Assembly: GCF_032118995.1 (NCBI RefSeq)
Contig: NC_092660.1
Span: forward strand, 1,627,501 to 1,691,500
DNA from: Asterias amurensis
Taxonomy: Eukaryota > Echinodermata > Asteroidea > Forcipulatida > Asteriidae
Direction: 5' to 3'
Length of the DNA stretch: 64,000 nt
Shown: positions 1 through 14,200 of the stretch, one piece after another
Position numbering within the stretch: position 1 is the stretch's first letter
Layout of the letters: each line of letters starts with the position of its first letter
The notes under the pieces: generated by a model
Told to the model about the DNA's origin: nothing
Seen by the model: the letters and a program-made list of their open reading frames with translations, nothing else
The model's database searches: none
Position numbers and translations under genes: made by a program

Positions 1-528
1 AAATATTTTGATGATAAACCTAAACGGCTATTAACTTTACACTTGGAGATCCAAGTGACTGGAATGCCCTCCCCCAGAACATAATAGAAATGGATTTTAT
101 ATAGCGCTTGATCACAGCCAGATGGGTGTATCAAAGCACTTCTGACATTATTCAATTCCTTAAAACCATCTCGGAACTGCGAGTTACCGCAAGTTACTGC
201 GCGCCAAGCTAATCATTCACATAAACCATCTCTGCCCTCACAGGTACCCATTTTACTCCCGGTAGGAGAGAAGCAGTTATGGTTAAGTTTCTTGCTAAAG
301 GACACAAGTGTCATTCTAACCCGCATCCCGATGACTTAACCATCTAAACTTGAGTCCGATGCTCTTATCCGCTCTGCCTTGACACCCCTATAATGGAACT
401 GCTTACAGTGGAGCAGTTCAAGGGAGTCACATTTTATCGCGTCAGTGCAACAAAGAATAAGTTCGAGCGCACACATTTAGCTGACCCATGATTGACCACT
501 GACTAGCAATGCGCAGTGACGCACTCAC

Positions 529-909
529 TTAAAGACACTGGACACTATTGGTAATTGACGAGTCTTCTCACTTGGTGTATCTCAACATATGCATAAAATA
601 ACAAACCTGTGAAAATTTGAGCTTAATCGTTCATCAAAGTTGCAAGATATTAAAGAAAGAAAAAAGACCCTTGTTGCACCAAGGTCACACGAAGTTGTAT
701 GCTTTCAGATGCTTGATTTCAAGACCTCAAATTCTCAATCTGAGGTCTCAAAATCAAATTCGTGGAAAATTACTTCTTTCTCGAAAACTACGTCACTTCA
801 GAGGGAGCTGTTTCTCACAATGTTTTATACTATGAACCTCTCGTAATCAAGAAAGGTTTTATGCTCATAATTATTTTGAGTAATTACCAATAGTGTCCAC
901 TGCCTTTAA
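529..909. mobile_element. Palindromic MITE, family 1 (TTAA target), full-length
   Basis: About 380 bp. It opens TTAAAGACACTGGACACTAT and ends with the inverted form ...GTGTCCACTGCCTTTAA. Subterminal parts are also complementary, and the centre carries an inverted repeat of GAGACCTCA. Flanking TTAA is the piggyBac-type target duplication. There is no transposase; it is non-autonomous. Confidence 0.85.
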
Positions 910-1379
910 ACTTATTTGGAAGCCTATCAACCATCAGTACCACAGTATTCGACACTTCCAAATGGTCGACCACAGAAGTCAACCAATGGTCTACCAGCCT
1001 GGGTTTGAGTCAAAATAGTCAACCTTTTAATAACCACGGAGCGCACTCGTACTTGCTCAAGGTCTTAACTCTAAATTTCTCAGCAAGTGAACATTGTATT
1101 CAGATGAAACTTTCAAATATGACTTTTATTAAATCTTTCTCTGTAAATTTTGCTGATAAATAAGCATTTTACTTTAAATATGAAATGATCGTTTCATCCT
1201 AAAAAAAAATTTAATGTTGTGAGCCATGATCAGACACCAAGGAGAGATGCGGCGGAAAATGTACTGCTTATATTTTATAACAAAAAAAAATGCCCAAATG
1301 TTTCTCAACGTATTCAGCTTTAAGTAAAGCAAACTTGTGACTATCAACAAGATAGCAAATAAATTTCCACTAAGGTTTC

Positions 1380-1650
1380 TTAAGTATATGGGATTTGAGG
1401 CATTGCTTGGTGGAGTATCAATGTATATTTGGTTTGCAGCTACTTGCCCTTTAAAAGCAGGGCAGTTCTTTAAAAGCAGAGAAGTCTCCCGAACATCCGT
1501 TAAATCTACTCAGTGGTAGTAGAAAAAAGAAAGACAGTTCTCTAAGAACAAACTCTATCTGGCAAGTAGATACACACATGGTGTTATGACAAACCAAGTG
1601 TATAAATTCTTTTGAGAACTTATCGTGCTGTATATTCTACTACCGCAGAG
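1380..1650. repeat. Dispersed repeat with internal inverted arms (second copy near 9075-9330)
   Basis: The motif GGATTTGAGGCATTGC followed by a GTATCAAT and ATTTGGTTTGC block recurs at 9081-9160. In both copies a TTAAAAGCAGG/CAGTTCTT segment and the ACTTGCC block follow. The arms inside 1415-1610 are roughly complementary. The family is unknown to me. Confidence 0.5.
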
Positions 1651-2031
1651 AAGACTTTTCAGAATTCTGGAGGTTCTAGGGTAAAAAAGCTCCAAGACAC
1701 AAATGATGTTTGAAGTTTTAACATGACATGGATACTTATAAAAATTTGGGTGCAACCGTTTTGTACATCTCCTTGGGGAGGAGTGTTGGCTATGAGAAGA
1801 GCCAATAGTGTGGTCCTCCATGTACACTGATCGTTTTACGTTTTACGAGTCAGAGATTATGATAATGATAAATATTTCTAACAGCGCCTGCTGCGAATCT
1901 TGCATACATATTTCTTGGTTTCTCAGTAGGATTTGAAACTTCACAAGGTGGCAAAGAATCTTTTTGAGATGTGTTGCTTATAGCTACAGGGGTGGATTTC
2001 AAAAAGAGTTAAAACTTAGTCTTATCTCACT

Positions 2032-2095
2032 CGTCCTAACTTAGGACTAGCCACCAGTTTTTACTAACTCCTCAGACTAGTCCTAAGTTAGGACT
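2032..2095. repeat. Short inverted repeat, TCCTAACTTAGGA motif
   Basis: Two complementary copies of a TAGTCCTAACTTAGGA-like block face each other here. Related blocks recur near 26010-26095 and, weaker, near 16985-17045. It is probably the end of a dispersed palindromic repeat. Confidence 0.5.
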
Positions 2096-2144
2096 ATCTT
2101 TGTGAAACCAACCCCAGGATACTTGTAAGAATAAGGTGTGGTAT

Positions 2145-2255
2145 CTAGATGCTGTTTGTCCCCCAGATGATCCTGCCACAGGGGTAGTGATGCTTCAGCG
2201 CTCTGTACAGCTCATCAGAGTGCTCTTGGTCTCGAGTCTCCACCACGCACTTCAC
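2145..2255 (-). CDS. Threonine dehydratase exon 12: C-terminus and stop
   Basis: It encodes VKCVVETRDQEHSDELYRAL, a short tail ending WGTNSI, and stop TAG at 2147-2145. Acceptor gaaacag at 2257-2256. The VETRD..H..EL pattern is the last ACT strand and helix. Confidence 0.9.
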   Translation of the reverse strand: MKCVVETRDQEHSDELYRALKHHYPCGRIIWGTNSI

Positions 2256-5200
2256 CTGTTTCAATCAGTAAAATACTTTGTCACACAAAAGAAGATACTT
2301 TACGCTTTAACTGTACGCTTTAACTACATGTAATATTCAATTCAATTCAATTCTAAAAACTTGAATCATCCTTAATAGGCAATTACATAAGTTGATCAGC
2401 TCCATATAAAAACATTAAGTGTTATGGCAAGAAATATACAACATACAATTATTTAAAATTGTAAATATTATTTGACAAAATGATAAAGCAGATATGTAAA
2501 AATGCGTCAAACCACAGCAATTATATACAAGTAAAAACATATAAAAAACATTAACTGAATGTTCATTATCTACATATATGCAAAGTTCTAGGGAGTGTAA
2601 AATAAAGGTCACAGGTCATACAGTGCATTCTTGTGTTGCTTATTTTAGACTTGTTATTTATGCGTAATTTTAGACTTGTTATTTAATCCGTACAGAACTG
2701 GGTGTTCTCGTAAGGAAATCAAAGGGAACATTAGGAACTGAGACAGACAGATCTGAGGGAAGGTTTTTTTTATTTCATTTTTTTTAAGGAGCAAATGTGA
2801 ACAATAAGCCCAACAGACATTGACATGGTCAATGAACAGAATGAAATTTTTGAGTCAGACTGAAGGATCTTAAAAGAAGAACTCTGATGGGCTAATCAAA
2901 TGGTTTACTGCAGCTCAGATTTACCAGAAAAAAATAACAGAAAAACAAATATATATGGTACAGCGAGAACATCGAGTGCAAGCTGTAGCTCCAATCATAT
3001 AAATGGAAGTTTTGTTAAATTATTTGTGTTATATTTATGCAAGTTTGCCCCAAACAAGGTTTAAAGGCACACTAGGTAAGGGGCTACAAGAAGAACATGT
3101 TTAAACATGAACATAACTCAGGAGAGCTGGAGGCAGGAATTGATATTCACCGCAAAACAGTCCAGATTGTAGGATGGGGGACATGCTCCAGGCAAGGAGA
3201 TCCAAAGAGATGCAGTACGTGGAATAAAGGTGATCTAGAAATGATCGTGGCCGAGTGGCTTGGGTTTTGTGACATACTTTATTTCAAGACAAGTACAGGA
3301 TTAGTAAAACAAAATTTGGCCCATAAAGGGTCTTGTTTATCTGGGTAAACATGTCTCACTGAATAATCTTGTTTACTAATAAACAACTCACCTGGACATT
3401 AAATATTTCACTCTTCAGAAACGCTCTCTCGTGGAAGATATCCTTAATACTGAAAAACGAGATTCGATAGAAAAAATAGAATAATTAAAATCTGGAAATG
3501 AAAACAAAGTTACAGCGACTTTCATATAATAATATATTTTAAATCAATACGAAAATTAAAAATCTTGTTTTAGAAGCTACTTTTGCCTGAAAATTATGCT
3601 TTAAAATCTGTGTGAAAAGATGCATCAAAATCTACCTAAACAAAAGACGCTCTGGTTGTTTCACAATAGTAAACCTAAAAATAACATAATTAAAAACATT
3701 GCCTGAAAAGATACATCAACATTTATGTGAAAAGATTGCATCAAAATCTACCTAAAAAAGGTGCTCTGATAATTTCAAAATAGTAAACCTACAATTAATA
3801 CAATTACAAATAATTATACAAAAAGATAACCAAACTATGGAAAAGGAAACAATAACCCAATGAATCTAATAATGAATACAAACATGATAATACAGACATG
3901 AATCAAATATCAAGTGATACACCACAAGGGAAACTGACTGGGTAAAATTGTATACAAAGAAAAATAAATGAAGACAAATTTATTAGAGCAGGACTTGACC
4001 TCAAACGGCACCCCAACATTTCATTTTGTTTCATTCATTTATTAACTTCACAGATAAAAACAGAATCACAATTCTGATTGACCTTAGATTAGTTTTCTAC
4101 CGAGAAACATGGTGTCCTGAAGAAAAGACAATATAAAAGGACATTAGATGAACATTAATAAAACATGGCTTACCGTATAAAAATATTGAACCAAACATAC
4201 AATTAAAACTTTAAAAGCATGAATGGGTGTTACAAAAATACAAACTTGGTAAAAGATAGATTCTGGTTAATTAAAATGTAAAAAGCACTTTCAATAAAAA
4301 CATGTTACAAGATATTAGAATGGGTAAGGCAACTTGAAAGCTAAACAGTTTTTGTCAAGGAGCCTACTTTGACCAACATTATTGGCAGAGTGCTGGCACG
4401 TTAATCTAGAGGTGTATCTCAGATCAATGCACAGTGGACAGTATTTTAAAATCTGTACTGGGCAGCATAATGTATTTGCTCAGAGTGCTTGGCAAAAATT
4501 GTGAGTCCTGGGCAGGCCCGCTCGGCACCGCCGCCCACCGCGGCTACAACACTGGTTATGAACTTACCTGATCCCCATGGAGCTAATAATATTGGCAAGT
4601 TCTGTGATACCTCCCGGCCTATCGCTGACTGTCACAACAAATCGTGCTAAGCGCCCGTCTGCTGCTAGACCCCTCTCTAAAACTCGACCCAGCACGGTCG
4701 TGTCTATGTTGCCGCCACACAATGGTATGGCTACCCTGTTGGATGATAAAGAGAAAACTATATTGAGTGTCATGGCCGAGGGGCTAAGGCGTCAAATTCA
4801 AGTTCTGGTAGTTAAAGGCACTGGACACTATTGGTAATTACTCAAAATAATTGTTAGCATAAAAAGGAGGTAGGTACGGGTATCATCCACTAGAAATAAC
4901 AAGAATAATATATTTGATTTATATTGCGCCTAATTTAAAGTTATCTCTAGGCGCTTCACCAACAACTGAACAAAAAATAACCTGTTAAATTGTTTACAAT
5001 TGACTGAATGATTAACACACAAGCAAGGTAATTAATGCTGTATACAAAAGTGGTGGGTTTTCAGGGCAGTTTTGTATACATGTTTTAAAGGAGGTGATTG
5101 ACTGAGTGTGATGTGGGAGATTGTTCCAGGGCTTTTCAGGGCAGTTCATCAGACATACTTTAACTGCTCCGCAAACTTTCTCAACTCTCTGAAAAGCATA

Positions 5201-8200
5201 CAACCTCAAGCTGATTGTAATAATGGGGTAAGGATCAACACTCTTACCTCTTGCCCTTGAGTTCGGGCAGCTTGTTTCCAATGAGGGCAGCTAACCCCGA
5301 TGCCCCAGCCCCTTCTACGACAGCCTTCTCCATCTCAATCAGCCTCAGGATGGCCAGAGCAATCAGGTCCTCACTAAAATCGAACAAACAGGCGGGTAGC
5401 TTTACTATTAACATTCAATTCAAGTCTGATTTGAAACTTTGCATGGTGGAAATACGATTTACATGTAGTAACCAGTGGTAAAGGTTTACAGTAATACAAT
5501 GTCATGGTAACCTGTAGATGAGTTGGGGCTGTTCTGGGGAAAAAACGTTGGTTTCAACTCGATGTTTCACTCAGTATGCTCTGATAGTCTTCTAGAAAAA
5601 AGGAAAAGAAAAAAGAAAAAAAAAGACGATCAGAGCATACTGATAGAACCTTGAGTTGAAACCAACGGTTCTTTACAGAACCACACATGGTATCAAAGCA
5701 AACATTCACTATTACATTCAATTCAATTCAATTCAATTCAATACAATACAATACAATTAAAATCAACAGCTATTTCATATCGCTCTTCCAAAGAAAAAAA
5801 AATATTAAATAGATAAGCAGAATGTTAAGCACAGAGGATGGAGATAAAATAGTTAATCTATGTCAACCAAATTTAAGAGAGTATGAGGCTGTCAGAAAAA
5901 AAAACATAACCAATAAGAAATAGGAAGTAACATTAATAATAAGAATTTATAAGCAATAATTTATATAGCGCCAAATCCATCGAAAAAGCATTGCTTCATG
6001 GCGCTGTACTGAGTAACATAAAAAATCCCATTAAACACAAGGTAATTATCAGAATTATTATGAAAGGTATGAAAATCAGTTTAAAAATCAGCAACAATCT
6101 ACAAACGAAAAATGACAAGCAAACATAGAAATATGCAACATTTAACAATGCAAAGGTAAGTAAATGTAAAACAATAAGAACATGTTAATGCAAAGTAAAA
6201 AAATTCAATTAAGGAAAAACACAAGTCACAAAAATATTAAAGACAAAGCCATTATAAAACTTTACAAACTGATAAGGTCGGAAAAAGTTAATAGTTAATA
6301 AGAATTCATAATTAATACAGAGACAATACAAATACATGTATATTGATAAATATGGATAAATATGAAGGTTGACTACTTGTAAGTACTTTGTGGATGCATT
6401 TGATTCTCCACAAAGTAGTATCATATTTCAGCCTGGTATAGTTTATTCTTCATTTAAAACCAAAGTGGGTGATATTGAATGGTCAGACAGTAGGAGGGTT
6501 GACTGTGTACTGTGTAGATGCATTTACTACAACATAATATCGAAAATTATTATTACAGGCTGCCGTTGTTTATCTTTCATTCAAAACCAAAGTGGGTGAT
6601 ATTGAATGGTCAGACAGTAGGAGGGTTGACTGTGTACTGTGTAGATGCATTTACTACAACATGATATCATAATTTATTATTGCAGACTGGATAGTTTATC
6701 TATCATTCAAAACCACAGTGGGTGATATTGAATGGTCAGACAGTAGGAGGGTTGCCTGTGTACTGAGTAGATGCATTTACTACAACATGATATCATAATT
6801 TATTATTGCAGACTGGATAGTTTATCTATCATTCAAAACCACAGTGGGTGATATTGAATGGTCAGACAGTAGGAGGGTTGACTGTGTACTGTGTGGATGC
6901 ATTCACCACATGATATCATACTGCAAGCTTGCAGAGTTTATCTATTGTTCAAAACCAGTTGGTAAACGAACTAAAAGGAACAAAACTCCAGTAGCTTTGA
7001 TTCACGCTCACCTGACGACCACCATCTTGTCCACGTAATGCCTGGCAGTAGCAAAGGCATTTACCCCAACTGTGGGGACAGCGAGACCTACAAAGAAAAC
7101 CCACAAAAACCCATTAGAATTCAATTCAATTCAATATTTTATTTGTCATGCCAGCATGAAAATTCCCTCGTACTGCACATATACAAATTTTAAACTATAA
7201 AATACACAACTCAATTATTAAAAGCAAGACTGCAGATACACCCTGATAAAAGAACAGGAGGCGATCAATTAAATAACAAATACTTGGAATAAGTAAATTA
7301 AATGGCCAATACAAGACAACTGGGGTGCGTTTCACTTGGAAAATACACTTCTGAGGTGTTGGGGGTGGTTTTCAAAATGGCCGACAAGCAGATGGTATGA
7401 TTTTCTTGTCACTTACATAACTAGAGTGTATTTTTGGTGGTTAATACAGATTTGAAACAACAAAGTTAATGAGTTGATGTCATGATGTACAAAAGAAGAC
7501 TTCATACAGCAAAAACGTTACAAAAAAGTACGTACAGTGTCGCCATCTTCATTTAAGGGCGCCGCCAACACCAAGAAGTGTGCAACCAATTGTTTCAATG
7601 ATAAAAAAGTTTTGTGCCAATGGTTGCAATATGTATGCGCAAGTGGAACGCTGCCCTGGACAGAGTGTGTGACCTTTAACCTACCGTCTGCGAGAGATGG
7701 ACCAGATTTGGTCCAGATGGGGTGCCCTGCGTCCATGGCAGCTGAGAAGCTCGGACATTGTTCAGCTTCCACTCCCTGAATGATAAAAAGGAAATCCAAA
7801 CATGTCTTACAAATTAAAATTCTTAAGTTTGCTTAACCTTTGTCCCTGCATGTTGGCTATAGCATGTTAATTACACTTGGTATTATGTATGAAATTATCT
7901 ATGAAATTATGTGCCATCCATCTCTCATTATTTAATTTTATCATGGGCAGCCATCTTAGATATCTCCCATTGATAACAATGTAATACCAAACCGAGCCTG
8001 ATGGAAGAGCAAAATAGTCTGGTTCCTATTTGCAAAATGATTATTAGCATACATTATTGTTATTTGATGTGGAGAACATAACCAAGATGGAGGCATCATG
8101 ACAAAGGTCTAATATACTCAATGTTGTTTGTTTTCAAATGTATGTTTAATTGTCACTGTCAACATGAATAATAAATGTGCATGGAATTAACCTTAATTGA

Positions 8201-11200
8201 ACTAAATATTGCAATGACTTACAATGATAGTGGTTCGTGGGGATAGGCTCTTTATCGCTAGAGCAACCCCAGCGATCAGCCCGGCTCCCCCCACTGGAAT
8301 AATAACAGCATCCAAGTCGGGGACCTGTTCAATAATTTCCAATCCCATGGTGCCTTGCCCTGAGATAATGTGTGGGTTGTCGTATCTAGGGAAACAAAAT
8401 TTGAAAAAAAGCAAAACTAAAATCAGAGAATTTTTTTTTTTTTTTTTTATTAAGGAACATTACAAGGCCCAATTTCATGGAGCTGCTAAGCACACAAATT
8501 TGCTTATCATGAAATTTCTTCCTTGATAACAACAGGATTACCAACCAAATTTCCGTGCAATTTTCAGGATAAGCAAACAACAGCTGATTACTAGTAACAA
8601 GCAATATGCAACAAATAGGAATTTTGTTGGTAATCCTGTTTTTATCAAGGAAGAAATTTCAAGCTAAGCAAATTTTTGTGCTTAGCAGCTCTATGAAGTT
8701 GGGCCCAGAATAGACCAATCCATTAAGCTCCTCCCTATTGCATATTGACCAATCACAACGCAACGAAGATCCGACAATTATAGAACGACATGAAAAGTTT
8801 CACAAGACTTACGCCTGGTTCATACTTCCTGCAAATGCAAATGCGAAGGGAATTTGATGTGAATTTGACGTCACAACTATCCTTTCGCAGCGATATTCGC
8901 AAGTGAGTTGAGCAGAGCTGAACTGCTGCAAATATTTGTTACATATTTTGTGAGGTCAACATTCGCTTCACATTCGCAGGAAATATGAACCGGGCTTTAC
9001 ACAAAAAGCAATAGGCGAGTTACAATTGATTAAAGTGTGCTTAGTCACAACTAACCGCTTAATTTGAATTCTTCTTATATAGGATTTGAGGCATTGCATG
9101 GTGTGGTATCAATATATAATATTTGGTTTGCGGTAACACCATGTTTGTATCTACTTGCCAGGTAGAAAACTGTTTTGCTGTATTCTACTGTGGCGGAGTA
9201 GATAATCAGGAGTTTGGGAGACTTCTCAGTTCTGAAAAGAACTGTCCTGCTTTTAGCTATTCCCAGGGCGGATGGTATAGAAAATAGACTTGGACTACTA
9301 CTTTAGCTTATAGGATCGTAATAACTGTACTGCCGCGGAGTCAGTTCTGAATTGGTCTCAACGTTTCGACTAGCTTGCTCTAGTTATCCTCAAGAGGCCG
9401 AGATATTTCTTGCTATGTCAAATGGTTCGGGGCAACCTCCAGATGAGCACACCCTGGTACCATCGTGCCATACACATTCATTGTATGTGTGTTCACAGTC
9501 TCTGAATGTAACACCCAAAAGCTTGCCACAAATTATGTGACACATCAACTGTCCCTATAGTCTGAAGAATTCAAGTTAAAGCGGTAAATTGTGATCAGGC
9601 AAGTTATTATGTCGCAGACTTGACTCAGATCTAACTCATAAATGACTTGTTGAGAAAGTTGAACCAGTTTTGTAAAAAATATTCACCTACCCATTTATAT
9701 ACATGAGGCCTTGTTTCTTGCCCATTCTGATTGCATATGTCTTGGACTGCAAAACAAAAGTTAAAGTTTAAACGATAAATATTTATTTTGTAATTGTTAG
9801 ATGTGGAATTTATGTTCCACTAACTTGTGCGTTCTTAAAATGTCAACAATCTGCTGTGGGTTAATGTGGAGCTGTTAGAGTAGTAGATTTTTTCTTTAAA
9901 ATTCCACACCAGTCAAATTTTTGTGGAATAAATGGGTTCTGTTTAAAAAACAAACTGATTGTACATAGGTTGGTTAAATATATAAAAGTAACAGTCTATT
10001 CTTTTTTTCTTTTTTTTTTGTGAAAATCTTTTCTGGCTTAACTTTAACCTTAACAACATTATTGTTTTTAGTGCAGGGCCTCAAATTAGGGTCAAATTCC
10101 ACAAGAATCTGTAGCTCAAAAGTTGTATCAGACCAGAATTGGTATTAATAGATCAGGGCCTAATTTTAAAGAAGTGCTTAAAGGCAGTGGACACTATTTG
10201 TACTTGTCAAAGACCAGTCTTCTCACTTGGTGTATCTCAACATATACATAAAATAACAAACCTGTGAAAACTTGAGCTCAATTGGTCGTCAAAGATGCGA
10301 GATAATAATGAAAGAAAAAACACCCTGGTCACACAAAGTTGTGTGCTTTCAGATGCTTGATTTCGAGACCTCAAAATCTAAATCTGAGGTCTCGAAATCA
10401 AATTCTAGGAAAATTACTTATTTCTTGAAAACTACGTCACTTCAGAGGGAGCTGTTTCTCACATTGTTTTATACTATCAACAGCTCCCCATTACTCGTTA
10501 CCAAGTAAGGTTTTATGATAATAATTATTTTGAGTAATTACCAATAGAGTCCACTGCCTTTAAGCAGAACAAATCGTGGAACATTTTGGCAGAAATGAGC
10601 CAAAAAATATACATGTGACATAGTACTTTGGCTTCTAACCCAGTTCTGGTAAGCATAATGTTCTTGTGCTTAGCTACTTTTGTGCTTTTAAAAGCAGCTC
10701 TAAGAAATTGGGCCCAGCACACGAATATGAATGGGAAAAAAAAACACCAGTGAGATGTTATTTTTCGATTGAAAACACACAGGACTGTCGGACTTGATCA
10801 GTCAGCAGTTTACTAGTCCGGACTAAAATCACTGGCCTCGGTAAACGCTGCTCTTCTATCACAAAACGGCCAAACTCATTTTCATAAATTCCTTTTATAC
10901 AAGATCATTCCTGGATTCCCCCCCCCACCCCCGGCTCTCTCGAAATCAACATAGTGTGACATGACCTCCAGGAAGAACTGAAAGAGTTTGAAAGTTTACG
11001 GTGACAAAAGACGGAAACAAAGAACACCTAAACGTTTCCAACCGTATGCTGGTTAATGATCCGTGTCCATAACTAACCGACAAAAGTTTGAATTGATAAA
11101 GTGAGGTTTTGTGGGAAAACACCATGTAACAAATCTGTCATGATCTGTGGGGTGGTTCCGAGAAGAGTCAGTAGTTTTTACCAAACGCTATTCTTTAAAA

Positions 11201-14200
11201 AAAATTAGTCAGGAAGCATAGAAAAGTATAATACAAGAAATACTTTTATAATGGCATGACATTTCGACCAAGGCCAAATGACAGCACAACATAACATCTG
11301 TATTAATGTAATACAGGTACACACCTTGAGACCAACCTTATGCTATTTCTACTGTTTACCCAAACTATGTTATTAAAGGAACACGTTGCCTTTGGATCGG
11401 TCGAGTTGGTCTTTGGAAAAGCGTTCTGTAACCGTTTGTTATAAAATGCACATGGTTAGAAAGATATTATAAAAGTAGAATATATTGATCTACACAAATA
11501 TGCCTCGAAATTGCGTGGTTTTCTTTTTACCTCGTCGACTAACGCGGTCAGCCATTTATGGGAATCAAAATTTTGACTCCCATAAATGGCCGACCGTGAT
11601 AGTTCGCGACGTAAAAGGAAAACCATGCAATTTTGAGTGATACTTTTGTGGATCTTTATATTCTACTTTTAAAACATCTTTCTCACCATATGCATTTCAT
11701 AACAAACGGTTTCAAACGCTTTTAATAGACCAACTCGTCTGATCCAAGGCAACGTGTTCCTTTTATGTTACATGGGTGTTTGGTCTGGGCTTAACGGGTG
11801 TACCAGTTAGGGGGCTAAGGCTTGTAAGCTACTAAAAATTCTTGGTTACTAGCCCTGCCGACTTCCATGAAAATACACTTAGATTGACATGAAAGCAGAA
11901 AGAGAAGGCAGGGGATGAACAAGGAGGACAGTATACTACATATTGGGGGCCGGGGGGGGGGGGGGGGGGGGAAGTAAGGGGCTTGGGGGTGAGGGAATTG
12001 GGTAAGGGACTTGTTGGACCCTAGGAGTGGGGAGGACAAAAGGCAAAACCAATGATCGGAAGAGGGGAGAGCCTCTGAATGAGGCAGATTGATTGGGGGA
12101 TATATCTGTGGTAAAATGGAGAAGGAAATTATGACTGAATATATTTGATCAAGCCTTACTTCTCCTAAATCTTGTCCATGAATGATGACCGTGGCTCCGT
12201 TCTGCTTACACCTGTTGATCTTCATAATTGGAGCGATGATCGGCATGACGACGGTCACCGGGATACCGAGACTCTGGCTGTGATACGACAGAGCGAGGGC
12301 GTGGTTTCCCGCAGATGCTGCGATGACGCCTTTCTGTTTTTGTTCCTGCAGATTGTGACAAATCAACTTTTTAAAACAAAAACGACAAAATATGGAGGTT
12401 CCAATACCAATTGTTCAGTTGCAAAGTGAATCCAAGAAGCTTGTTCTTTTCTGACCTTTAACCTTTGATATAACAATCTTGCATGATAACTTGTAAACAG
12501 AGGCGCTATACAGATACTACCATAAAAAATAGAACCCAGACAATGCTGAGTGCGACATTATGCGTGTGATTTAGTTGATTTCGTTGTGATGTCAAGAACT
12601 ATGACCAATGAAAAGAATCGGTCTATGTGCAATCACGTTTTGTTGGAGCAATGTAAATGCCACCATCCATAAGTAAGACCATATCAACCAGGACATTCTG
12701 TTAGACCAATACAAAAATCGATAACAGCAATCATGGCAGTAGGAAATTTTGATGGAATTTTAATTTCTTAGGGAGTTTAAACTGAGAAGCTTACCTCAGA
12801 CAGAGTCAGGAGGGTGTTACGAGCTCCCCTCTCCTTAAAACTGCAAGAGAGAGAAAGGTTTTTTTTAAAGGGTCAGATTTTCATAAAAAGAGAAGTGAAA
12901 AAAACCCACATTGTTTTACAGAAATTTTGAGGAACAGACACCAAATAAAAATACTACACGTACATAGAGTGACTCTTTGCAGATCTGTAATTTGATATTT
13001 AAATGCAATAACACAGACTAGGTGAATGAAGTGTTTTGGGTTGAACGAAGACAAATTTACTAGAGCTAGAATTGAACCCAAGAGTTCCGGATTAACAAGC
13101 TGGCCCTCTACCAACCTAGTTTACTAGCCCTTAATGAGTTAATAATATGACACATTCACATCAAGAACATTTGAAAGTCAACCCAGGATTGTGGCTGTGA
13201 ACGCTCAGGGATGTGATAGGCTGTTTAGAAAAATAAATGAACTCTGAGCGCAAAGCGCGAAAGCATGCAAGCTCGGAAAACTTGCGAGCATGACACTCAA
13301 TGTTGACATTTATCTTTGGTTTTATAAGCCCTCCTCTGCAATCTGGGATGTTATAATATGGTTTGTTACAATTACACAAAATAAGAACTTGATTTGCACT
13401 TTTACCTTCCAGTTGTCTGTAAGAAATCTTTCTTGAAGAAAAGCTCCATTCCGACCAGACTGGAAATCTGAGACCGCTGATAAAACAAAAACAGGAATGG
13501 AGAAAGAATGTTGTCATTTGCGGTATGAAACGCAGAAATATTCACGCGAGGGAAAACCAAGTTGCATCAGGACAGTCCCATCTTAACAGTATCATTGCAG
13601 TCAAAAGCCATAGACATAGACAAGGTCACTTGGGCCCTATTTCACAAAGCATAAAAGCACAGAAAACTCTTGCTTTGCAAAATAGGTTAACAGTCAGAAT
13701 ACCACACAGTTACCATGCCACAAGACAGGGCAATCATGCTTATGGACGGTTCAGGAGTCAATTTAACAAAAGATGTCAGGATTTTGAGGCAACTTATTCA
13801 ATGGATTAGGCCAGAATTTTCTAGGGCAGCTTAATGCGGTAAGAGCAACGCTTGCGCCCTTGCTTAGTACTTTGACAAAAACTGGCTACTTACACTTTTT
13901 CACCTGCTACTTTCAAAAACTGTGGACAACCCTGGGTACCTCACTCATTTCTTGCCTAGCAAATTGGCCCAGCAGAACTTTTCTGATTAACAGCTTTATG
14001 AAGTTTCGAGATAATAATGCAAGAAAAAAACACCCTGGTCACACAAAGTTGTGTGCTTTCAGATGCTTGATTTCGGGACCTCAAAATCTAATTCTGAGGT
14101 CTCAAAATATAATTCGTGGAAAATTACTTCTTACTCGAAAACTACGTTGCTTCAGAGGAAGCCAGTTCTCACAACGTTTTATACTATCATTCAACAGCTC

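Larger units (their letters stand above)
1..2144. other. Region 3' of the threonine dehydratase gene: 3' UTR plus repeats, no other gene seen
   Basis: It must contain the 3' UTR on the minus strand, but I cannot fix its end. One AATAAA on the minus strand lies at 1130-1125. The rest is a full TTAA MITE (529-909), a dispersed repeat (about 1380-1650) and an inverted repeat of the TCCTAACTTAGGA motif (about 2032-2095). Short open frames here are inside repeats. Confidence 0.6.

Noticed and set aside
617..846. Recurring frames with MSSIGR.SCEI / MLDFETSNSKSEVSKSNSW-type products in many places
   Set aside because: They are translations of the family 1 MITE body, repeated wherever that element occurs.
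6424..6955. CRISPR-like direct repeats
   Set aside because: Whole 126-bp units repeat with no unique spacers, and the DNA is animal.
7518..7799. 93-codon minus-strand frame as a separate small gene
   Set aside because: It is exon 7 of the dehydratase gene (7775-7685) with flanking intron read through.
11940..12030. G-rich tract as a CpG-island promoter
   Set aside because: It is almost pure poly-G with few CpGs and lies inside an intron.
11815..12366. 183-codon minus-strand frame as a complete gene
   Set aside because: Only 12345-12160 is coding (dehydratase exon 4); the rest reads past the donor into the intron and poly-G region.
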